From Meloidogyne chitwoodi (taxonomy: Eukaryota; Nematoda; Chromadorea; Rhabditida; Meloidogynidae): a DNA stretch of 64,000 nucleotides. Position numbers and translations under genes: made by a program. The notes under the pieces are model-generated. The model ran no database searches and was not told the DNA's origin. It worked only from the letters and a program-made list of their open reading frames with translations. Within the stretch, counting starts at the first letter, position 1, and each line of letters starts with the position of its first letter. The stretch spans positions 806,001 through 870,000 of the forward strand of contig JACZZP010000008.1 of assembly GCA_015183035.1 (NCBI GenBank). The letters run 5' to 3'. Below are positions 55,341 to 64,000 of this stretch, in pieces.

Positions 55341-57562
55341 ATGGCAAATCCTGGTGAAGCAATTCTAGCGCTTCATGGAAAACGTACAACTGGACAATCG
55401 ATTCGTACACAAAACGGTATAAAATTAAAGATCAAATTTTCAACTTTATATTTTAAGTTATGGCGGCAGCTGCAATCTCAAATGTAGTTAAATCTTCATT
55501 GGGACCTGTTGGACTTGATAAGATGCTCGTCGACGAAGTAGGGGTATGTTTTATTTTTCTTTTTTATCACTAAAATTTTTTTAAAGGATGTAACTGTTAC
55601 AAATGATGGGGCTACTATTTTAAAGCTTCTTGAGGTTGAACATCCTGCTGGCAAGATTCTTGTCGATCTAGCACAATTACAAGATGAAGAGGTTTTCTAT
55701 TTATTTATACTTTTTTAAATTAAAGATTGGTGACGGGACGACCACCGTTGTTATTATCGCCTCTGAGCTATTAAAAGCTGCAGATGAATTAGTTAAAAAC
55801 AAAATTCATCCAACTAATATAATTAATGGCTATCGTCTAGCGTGTAAAGAAGCTATTCGCTACATGACTGAGAATCTCTCTTTCCCAGTCGAAGAATTAG
55901 ATAAAGGTTTGATTATTCGAACTGCAAAAACATCTATTTCTTCTAAACTTATTGGATCGTAAGTTAAATTACTTTAGAATGATATTTGGTCCTATATTTT
56001 TATTATTTTATAATTTATAGTGAAACAGATTTTTTTGCTGAAATGTGTGTTGACGCAACAATGGCTGTTAAGCGAACGGATAGATCTGGAAAAGTTACCT
56101 ATCCTATTAATACAATAAATGTATTAAAAGCGCGTGGACAGTCAATCAAAGAAAGTATGCTAATTAATGGCTATGCACTTAATTGTACTAGAGCAAGTGA
56201 AGGTATAATTGTAAATTTAATATATTTTGCTAAATGTTAAAATATTTCAGCTATGCCACGAAAAATATTAAATGCCAAAGTAGCATGTCTAGATTTTTCT
56301 CTTCAAAAAACTAAAATGCATCTCGGAATTTCAGTTGTTGTTGAAGATCCGATTAAATTGGAAGCAGTTCGGCGAGAGTATTTTTTAATATTTTTATATT
56401 ATTTTTTTATTTTTTAACTAAAAGGGAATTGGAAATAACAAAAAGAAGAGTTGAGAAAATAATAAAGTCTGGAGCAAATGTTATTTTGACAACTGGGGGA
56501 ATCGACGACCTTTGTCTCAAACAATTTGTTGAGGCTGGTGCAATGGCTGTTAGACGATGTGCTAAAAATGATTTAAAACGAATTGCAAAGGGTACTGGAG
56601 GTTTGTAGTATTTTTTAAACAATCTTTATACAAAAATTAATTATAAAGCTACTTTAATTGCTTCTCTTGCCACACTTGAAGGAGATGAAAATTTTGAAAG
56701 TTCATTACTTGGAAATGCTGAAGAAGTTGTTCAAGAACGAGTTTCTGATGATGAATTAATTTTAATTAAAGGAACAAAGGCCAAATCTTGTGCTTCAATT
56801 ATTTTGAGGTTATAATTTTAAAAAACTTATTTATAAGGTCATATTAACAATTTTAATAAAGTTTTTAGTAGGTAATAATAAGATTATTATGATTTTCTTA
56901 ACAAATTAATTCAAAGAAGGAGATTTTATTTAAATTTTGGTCAAAAAATATAATTTTAGAGGCGCAAATGATGTTATGCTTGATGAAATGGAGAGAAGTG
57001 TACATGATGCTTTATGTGTTGTTAAACGTACTCTTGAAGGGAAGAAATTGGTAGTTGGTGGTGGAGCTGTAGAAACGGCACTTGATGTTTATTTGGAGAA
57101 TTTTGCTCTTAATTTGGTTATCTTTATTTTTCTTATTTTATTTAATTTTTTTCTTCATTCTTTATAGACCAGTAGAGAACAATTAGCAGTTGCAGCATTT
57201 GCTGATTCATTGTTAGTTATTCCTAAAATTTTGGCAACTAATGCAGCACAAGATGCAATTTCTTTACTTGCTAAACTTCGTGCATTTCATAATAAAAGTC
57301 AAAATGATAAAAAATTTGAAGACTTAAAATGGTAATTTTTATTTTATTTTCTAGAATAAAAAATTAAAAAAGGTCTGGTCTCGATCTTTGTAAGGGAGTT
57401 GTCCGCCAAAATAAGGATGCTGGTGTATTTGAGCCGTTAATTAGTAAAGTTAAAAGTTTGAAATTTGCAACAGAGGCTGCAATTACAATTCTTCGTATTG
57501 ATGATTTGATTAAATTGAATAAAGTTGATAAAAAGGGAAGAGATGAGGATGAATGCGAATAA
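55341..57562 (+). CDS. cct-1: CCT-1, TCP-1 alpha subunit of the cytosolic chaperonin
   Basis: Subunit of the TRiC/CCT double ring that folds actin and tubulin with ATP. Eleven exons, 55341-55416, 55458-55543, 55587-55691, 55726-55958, 56021-56202, 56251-56377, 56425-56600, 56649-56808, 56960-57116, 57168-57331 and 57373-57562, encode 551 aa, the usual length. Diagnostic motifs are [38 protein letters not shown] (the GDGTT nucleotide site, about 91-95), [52 protein letters not shown] and [12 protein letters not shown]. The alpha subunit is indicated by KMLVDE and the KIHPT block. The gene is more G+C-rich in conserved exons than its neighbours. No abnormality was seen. Confidence 0.96.
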
Positions 57563-57766
57563 AAAAACAGATTTTTGATAATTAAAAAAATAATCCTATT
57601 TTTGACAGAAATACGAATTGTTATTTTAAATAATTTTTTGATGACTTTTGGATTGTTTTAATTTTCCAAGAATTTCATTTTGTTAAAGTAAATTTTTTTG
57701 GTTTATTAAAACCCATTTATTAAATATTGTTAATAAAAATATTAATTGAAAATGTTTGTCCAGATA

Positions 57767-57949
57767 AGATCTGTGCGAAACACCGAAATTTTTTCCAACG
57801 AAACGAAACGAAACAAAAATTTTAAAGTGTTTCGTTAATAAAACGAAACACTTGTGTTTTGTCACGAAACGAAACATTTTAAATTTGTGTTTCGAAAGAA
57901 ATTAAACAGAAAAAACAACGAAACAACGAAACGTTTCGCACACGTCTGG
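57767..57949. mobile_element. GAAAC-rich MITE
   Basis: About 183 bases with inverted ends (AGATCTGTGCGAAAC on the left, GTTTCGCACACGTCT on the right). The interior is made of CGAAAC/GTTTCG words in both orientations, giving a long imperfect hairpin. It lies just downstream of cct-1. Confidence 0.65.
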
Positions 57950-58117
57950 TTGTTGTTTTTCTAAAAATGTCTGTGTTTTGGTTAAATTGTTTGGACCAAT
58001 TATTTTGTTAAATAAGTTTGTCTGTGTTTATTCACCTTTTTGTTTTGTTCTTTAGAAATGTTTATTTGTATGATGACTTTAATGATCTGGTTATTTCAGT
58101 TTTTTGTGTTTATCTTG

Positions 58118-58158
58118 CTAGCGTAGAAGGACGCCCGAAGGGCGACTAACTTCGCTAG
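58118..58158. repeat. 41-base GC-rich imperfect palindrome
   Basis: CTAGCG ... CGCTAG ends enclose a central GCCC-GAA-GGGC stem-loop, in the middle of A+T-rich DNA. A similar CTAGCG word occurs at 15364. It looks like a small dispersed hairpin or short mobile element; a role as a terminator is not expected in this genome. Confidence 0.55.
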
Positions 58159-58412
58159 TATTTTTAAAAAATAAAGTTTTTTTCAGAAAAATTGAGCATT
58201 TTTATTTAATTTTTAGAAAATTATAAAAACATTTTCCCACACAAATATCCAATAAAAATAATTTTTTATTATAATAGTATTTTTTGATTGGCTTACTCTG
58301 GTCATAAATAAAAATATTATTTCTTTTCTCCGATTAATAATTATTAAATTTTTTCATTTAAATTGGGATTTCTGGAAAATTTATTCATCCAATCATAAAT
58401 ATTATTTTTACA

Positions 58413-59917
58413 ATGAATTTTATTATTCTTAATTTTTATGTTTTTATATTTTATATTTTATTAAATGTTGACTGCCAAAATCAAATTAAACCATCAAAAG
58501 GTTAAAAAAAAACATGAAAAATTTAAAGATTATTTTTTCTAGTTGTTCAACGTTATGTGCCTATCTTCAGTCCTTCTACACCTTTTTTAACTCAAGAATC
58601 ACTTCCTGGTCCTCAATTTGGACGTCCATCACAACCATTACAACAACCCGAACATAATAATTATCAACAAAAACATTTTCGTCATCATCATTCTCTTCCA
58701 CCTCTACGCCGATTTGTTGGAGAAAATAAAAAATTTGCAAGTAATGAACAAATAAAAAATGAAAATAATGAGACATTTCCTCAACCAATAAATTCTTTAA
58801 ATGAATTTGCAAAAAATAGAGGAATTTTAATAAATAAAATTAAAACTTCAAAAGAAGGTCAAGAATCAAATGAAAATTTATTTAAAAATAATAATAATAA
58901 TACTCAATTAAATTTGTCAAAAAATGAAGAATTAAAAAAAGAAAGAGAAGCATTTAATAATATTCAACAAAAACAATCACAAAATGTTGAATTTATAGCA
59001 GCACATTTCCCAATAAATAATGAAACAATAAAAAAAGAAAAAGAAGAAAATTTCGAAAAATGGAATTGGAAAAATTTACAAGAATCTTCAAATGAAGAAA
59101 AAGAAAATAAAAGTAATGAAGAAAAACAACTAAAAAGAGTTCCTTTAAATTTTCGTCATTCAGAAGAAAATTCAAAAAGAAGAATGGATAAAGAAGAAGA
59201 AGAAGAAGAAAAATTAAATAATAATAATAATAAAGAAAATTATAAAAATATTAAAAGATTAGGACGAAATGAATGGGAAAATAAAAATAATAAACAAAAA
59301 TTTATGAAAAGTAGAAGTGATGAAATATTCCAACAAGAGAATGATGGAACATCACAGCAATTGGAACGTAGACAAGGAAGACCAATAATAAGGGTTTGTT
59401 AAAATTTATAAATTAATTAATAGATAAAATAATTTTAAACATCTTCAACGTCAAATTGATTCACTTTTAATAAAAATTCAATATCGTACTTTATTTTAAA
59501 CTTTCTAACATTCAGAATGAACAACTTTACGAGAAAGAACGTTCAAAAGAATCTTTAGAACAAAATCATCCAAATTCTGCAAGTAATGAACGTTGGTCTA
59601 ACAAACAAAGTAGTAGACTTATAGCACGTAGACCATCTTCCTCAAATAGTAGAGAAGAGATAGAAAGAAGTCGAAACAACTTTAGAGTTCCAAATAATAA
59701 CAGAAGAGATGAAAGTCAGTCAAGTGAACAACAAATAAATCGTCGACATCCTCCACCACCAAGATCACCTCCATTAGTATTTTCTTCTTCTAATGATTTT
59801 AAACCACCGAGAAGAATCCCAAATCCGGCAGAATTTTTTCCTGGACATATTCGTGATGGATTTCCTCCTTTTCCAGAACCATTAGGAAGTAATAAACATC
59901 AAAGAAATGAGAAATAA
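58413..59917 (+). CDS. Secreted low-complexity Asn/Gln/Glu/Lys-rich protein
   Basis: Three exons, 58413-58500, 58543-59393 and 59516-59917, encode 446 aa. Residues 1-25 are a signal peptide (FYVFIFYILLNVDCQ). The rest is predicted to be disordered: a His/Gln-rich part (QQKHFRHHHSLPPLRR), a long Lys/Glu/Asn-rich part with poly-Glu and poly-Asn runs, then an Arg/Ser-rich part and a proline-rich C-terminus (RRHPPPPRSPPLVFSSS, GFPPFPEP). Many dibasic sites could be processing points. No cysteine-rich or catalytic domain is present. It could be a gland or hypodermal secretion; no family is recognised. Confidence 0.8.
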
Positions 59918-60183
59918 AAATATTTATGTATTTATAGGTTATAAACAAATTAAATGTATTTTAACATTTATATAAATTTTTAAAAATTAGTAAATATTTT
60001 AATAATAATTAGCAAAATATACAAAAAATTAACAAGGCCATATGTATAATATATCAAAGAATAATCAGTCCTGTATGTTAAATAATTTTGCTGGATATAT
60101 AGCCTTGATTAATAATTATTGCCAAAAAAGTAATAAAAAAATATGTATATTTCTATTAATTTTAAATTAGAATTAATTATCTT
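59918..60183. other. Convergent intergenic spacer
   Basis: 266 bases between the 3' ends of the secreted protein gene and the zinc-finger gene. Nothing specific was seen. Confidence 0.4.
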
Positions 60184-62901
60184 TTATTCTTTAAAAATTG
60201 TTTTCATCTCTGTCTTATTAGTCTAAAAGATTAAAATTAATTATTTTAATAGATTTCCTATCTTTTGGAAAATAAATAAACTTTTCCCATCTTTTATTTT
60301 AACTTTTTACCTTGTTTAAAACGACAACCATTGGATCTTGTGTTAGATCACGTACCCTAATAACTTCTTCTATATCTAAAGCATTTAAATCATCATTATT
60401 GTCAGATGTTAAAATAAATATTCTTTGGTTAATATTATTACCAGAAATTGAAAAAGCCTAAAAAAGAATTTCTTTTTAAAATAATTTCATTAAAAAACAA
60501 ACTTTGGAGAATAAAATATTGTAATCATTAAATAACATTTCTAATGTTTCAGGATCTGTTAGTTCTGAGGCATAAATAATATTATCATCTTCCAAATCTA
60601 TTTAATTATAAAAAAATTTCAAAATCGAAAATATTTGTTTTATACCGATATTTTGTTCACTGGATATTTCTTGTTGTTCTGAATATTCATGATTTGATGG
60701 AGAAAATGTACCCTAAATAAATAATCTAATAAAAATATTTTATTTAAACTTACTCGATTATTTTCACCTCCATTATGTTCTGGCATAACTTCTGGATGTT
60801 TCATTTTTATATGACGAATAGCCCGACAAATGTTAAACGGTGGAGTCATTGGAAATGTTTGAGAACAAATTTGACATTCAATATTACAAGTTCCTTTTTT
60901 CCTGTCTTTCTCGTTTCCAAAAATGATCATATTTCCATTACTTATTTTATCTAATCTTGCCTAAAAATATTTAATTTTATAATTATGAAAAAAATAAAAC
61001 TTTGCAAAGCTCTAATTGAACTGATGGAAGTTGTGTTGGATGAAATTTTTTATAATGTTTAATTACTCCAGCACTTATAACTGCAGCATAAATATCTAAA
61101 TGACATAGAAGACATTTCCAGTGCGAATGTGTAATTGCAGTAACAAAAGAGCTATTTTCTGGAGCTGCTTGACGAACTATTGGTGCTATAAATTTTCGTT
61201 TTGGCTTTGCACGACGACCTAAAATAATTTTTAATTTTGATAATAATGTAGAAATTAAAATGAATCAATATGTACCACAAATCATTCTGCTATTTGCAAA
61301 AGCATCACATGAAGGTAAATCACTACTATTTTCAGTCAATTCTTCATCTTCTCCTAGTCTAGAATTGTCCAAATCTTCAATATCTACTAAATCAGGATTA
61401 CATCCCTCATTAATTCTTTTCAAATATTTAATTATTGCTATAAAAAATTGAAATAAAATTTATAATTATTCAAAACCTTTTTCTAAGCTTTGTTCAGATC
61501 TGAAATCCCGCTTAAAACGAATACTTCTAAAAATACGTTCATCTGGCATTGTTACACCTTTTTTTTTAAATTAAATTTTTAATTTAAAAATTATTAACCA
61601 AAATCTTCACGAAAACGTTCATATATCCTAGCATTAAGCAACAATTCTTGCATACATAGATTACATTTAGGAACCTCAACTTCTTCAGGATGAATTTCAT
61701 GAAAATGCATTCCAAGTGCATTACTTAATTAAAAAAAAAATTATTTTTGACATTAAAATATTCAAAACCTTGAAAGAAACATTCCACACCAAATACATTG
61801 AAGATTATCAAAAGCTAGAGGATCTGTATCAATCACAGCAAAGTCTTGAGAGCTTAAAGGTTTACCAGCATCACTCGGCTCCTTAAAAAAATTAATTTTT
61901 TGATGAAAAATTTTTTAAATAAAAAAACCTTAGTTGGCCAAGTACCAGCACATTTATGTGTTGATGGATGCCAAGCATTAAAATGTCTTACCAAATGAAT
62001 AATTTCAAATTTTTTATTTAAAGAAATGACTGTATCACAAACTCCACATTTTGCATGTAATTTATCTACCAAAGTGACAGGAACCTTAAAGTTTAATCTT
62101 TGGAAAGCTATAAATAAAAATATAACCTTACGACCCATTCTCTCAACCATTTTCTTTTGTAAAGCCAATTCTAATTCTGAAACAGACATTTCTGAAGTAT
62201 TTACTCTATATTGACTGACTCGTCGCAATTTACGTGTTGATCGTACATGTCGAAAATTTGACACCTTTTCTGGACTAACTTTAGTTTTAAAACCTTCGCG
62301 GAAAGAACGACGATGACTGCCTTCTTGTTCGTTAATCCAGGTCTAGAAATAAAAATTAAAAACAAAAAATTATCATTTAATATTTTTAAAAGATAAAATA
62401 AAAAGTGATAACCTCATAAGGTATTTCCTCAAGGTCAACAACACCATTAGCCAATACTTCAGGATGTATATTCGGTAAATGTTCATTTATCAGAATTTTA
62501 TATGTGAGAACAGAACCACAAAGCCCGCAACAAACATTAGAGTTAAAATTAGGTTCTTCATCAACTGTTTGTTTATTTTTATTTGAAATATAAGGAATAG
62601 GTTGAATCAATTCCTTCTGCTTAATATAATTATTAGATTGTTTTTGATAAACAATTCCGTTCTCAACATAATAATCATCTAAAAAATATTTTCATAAAAA
62701 TAATATTCATTAACCTCCAATCAAGAAATCCAAGTTTGACTCCTAAATAAAAAAAAAATATACAGATCTAAAACAAAATATTTATTATACCTGATGTTGA
62801 TCAGTGCCCAGTGCTTGAAGTTCTAAAACTGGTGGACCATCATCAAATGTCGAGTTAATTTCAATTTCAGGCGGTACAGAATAAAAAGGTTTTATATCCA
62901 T
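60184..62901 (-). CDS. Multi-C2H2-like zinc-finger protein
   Basis: Fourteen exons: 62901-62791, 62742-62715, 62678-62413, 62342-61929, 61881-61769, 61723-61599, 61557-61477, 61437-61276, 61218-61001, 60960-60754, 60712-60646, 60597-60503, 60457-60311, 60222-60184; 690 aa. At least five Cys2-type knuckles each followed by a His pair ending in HP are seen: CGLCGSV...HLPNIHPE (about 100-125), CGVCDTV...HFNAWHP (about 225-255), CIWCGMF...HFHEIHPE then CNLCMQE (about 300-340), CLLCHLD...HYKKFHP (about 470-500) and CQICSQT...HIKMKHPE (about 530-565). A basic patch (STRKLRRVSQ) precedes finger 2 and the C-terminus is acidic. It is probably a nuclear DNA-binding or adaptor protein of a nematode family not named here. 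A 24-base stretch in exon 4 may be an intron. Confidence 0.85.
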
Positions 62902-63336
62902 TTTCTCTTTGAAACTTAATTTTTAAAGATTAAGATTTTAAAACGAAGTCATAAAAGAAGCGTCTCGATAAAAATCTAAATTTTTCATAAGTTTGGCCTC
63001 ATTTTTATTATGACGAAAACTAAACGTGTCATTTCTCACACTAAAAAATGTATTTTTTCCTTTATTTTTATAAAACGAAGAAAAGAGTATATGTATACAT
63101 ATTGTACAATTACTTATATTAAACTCCAGAAATCTTATAATTGACATATAAATATTAATGAAATATAACATTTATTTGTTAGTAATATAATTTAAAATAC
63201 GTAAGTGAATAACCTTTATGGCACAAAATACTATAAAAAATAATATAAGGAATGATGATATATAAATCTAAAAAATATGTAAATTATTAATAGTAATATA
63301 AAAATTAAATCACAAAAATTAAAAAGCAATTAAAAT
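62902..63336. other. Intergenic, nothing seen
   Basis: Spacer between the start of the zinc-finger gene and the end of the T-protein gene. No gene or repeat was recognised. Confidence 0.4.
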
Positions 63337-63983
63337 TCATCGTTCGAGAAAATATTTAGTTTTCACAAAAGGCAACTTCACGACCTCAACTTGTATAAGT
63401 TCGTCAGATTTTTTTGCTGATTCTCCTCTACTTTTAATTGAAAGAACAGTGCCAGATTTTGCTAAATCTTTTCTCAAAAAAGCCAAAGCAATATTCTTTC
63501 CAATGCATGGAGAAGGGCAACCAGAAGTAACTTCACCTACTTTTTCATTAGTTGAAGGATCAAAAACCGGCATACCTGCTGTAGAATTTTTTGAAAAAAA
63601 ATAATTTTGATTAAAAATATTCTAATACCTCTTGGCACTCTCCCGCCTTCGGCTACAAATCCAACTCTTTTCTTTGTAAAATTCTTTTTATTTAGCTGAT
63701 CTATAATATTATCAGATCCAGGAAAAGCTAAAGTGCTTCGTCTTCGTTTTGCTAAATTTGAGTAATATAACAATAAATTTAAAAAATAAATCGTACCAAT
63801 AACAAAGGAAATTCCAGCTTCAATAGGTGTTATTTCTTCATTTAATTCATTTCCATAAAGACAAAGTCCTGCTTCAATTCTTAAAATATCTCTAGCAGCA
63901 ATCCCAATCATTTTTGGTTTGGCTGTTTTTGAATTTAACAAGCGTTCTACTAGCAATTCTGCATAATCTTGATGAACTGATAT
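63337..63983 (-). CDS. gcst-1: Aminomethyltransferase (glycine cleavage T-protein), C-terminal part
   Basis: Mitochondrial enzyme that moves the methylene group from the H-protein-bound aminomethyl intermediate to tetrahydrofolate, releasing ammonia. Only the last three exons are in the window (63983-63797, 63751-63629, 63578-63337; 183 codons to the stop); the 5' part lies beyond the right edge. Family signatures are [57 protein letters not shown] and the C-terminal [10 protein letters not shown]. The exon at 63983 starts after TTTAACAG in phase 0. The usual basic residues in the folate-binding C-terminal region are present. No frameshift was seen. Confidence 0.93.
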
Positions 63984-64000
63984 CTGTTAAATTTGAAAAA

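Noticed and set aside
58576..59175. Minus-strand frames opposite the secreted low-complexity gene
   Set aside because: Shadows of the repetitive coding sequence on the plus strand.

Overview
The window reads as nuclear DNA of a nematode, most likely a plant-parasitic Tylenchina species and plausibly a root-knot nematode (Meloidogyne-like). Evidence: extreme A+T richness; many short introns, often only 30-60 bases, with TTTTTAG/TTTTAAG-type acceptors; standard stop codons; and a typical worm gene set (ShK-domain secreted proteins, N-myristoylatable globins, a DSL Notch ligand, DAAM formin, CCT-1). The genus is inferred from style, not proven.

Left part (1-10,655): a tandem duplication of about 4 kb carrying a p68/Dbp2-type DEAD-box RNA helicase on the minus strand. 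Copy A (2834-5840) is 558 aa with a divergent, shortened C-terminus; copy B (7344-10425) is 608 aa. Both have 12 exons and both are followed by remnants of one ShK-domain gene. Identity between the copies is mosaic. A 477-base block inside the intron after motif V is identical while the flanking exons differ; it contains a possible poison exon. A hAT-type element with a nested palindromic MITE sits between the units.

10.7-18.3 kb: three small minus-strand genes (103-aa RS-type basic protein, 128-aa membrane protein, 53-aa CAAX-tailed peptide), a plus-strand globin, an inverted-repeat transposon with a GC-rich element nested in it, and a SPRY-like gene.

18.3-22.4 kb: two ShK-domain genes and an inverted, frameshifted copy of the last exon of the second.

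22.7-35.1 kb: a 17-exon DAAM-type formin on the minus strand. One of its FH2 introns holds a complete six-exon four-TM gene on the opposite strand. 35.1-47.3 kb is mostly very A+T-rich intergenic DNA with one unrecognised 182-aa gene.

47.3-64 kb: a Delta/LAG-2-type Notch ligand (MNNL, DSL, 7 EGF, TM), a second globin, cct-1, a secreted low-complexity protein, a multi-zinc-finger gene, and the 3' part of the glycine cleavage T-protein gene running off the right edge. The genes are monocistronic-looking and functionally unrelated. Exon coordinates below come from splice signals, continuous reading frame and family alignment from memory; no transcript data were available.
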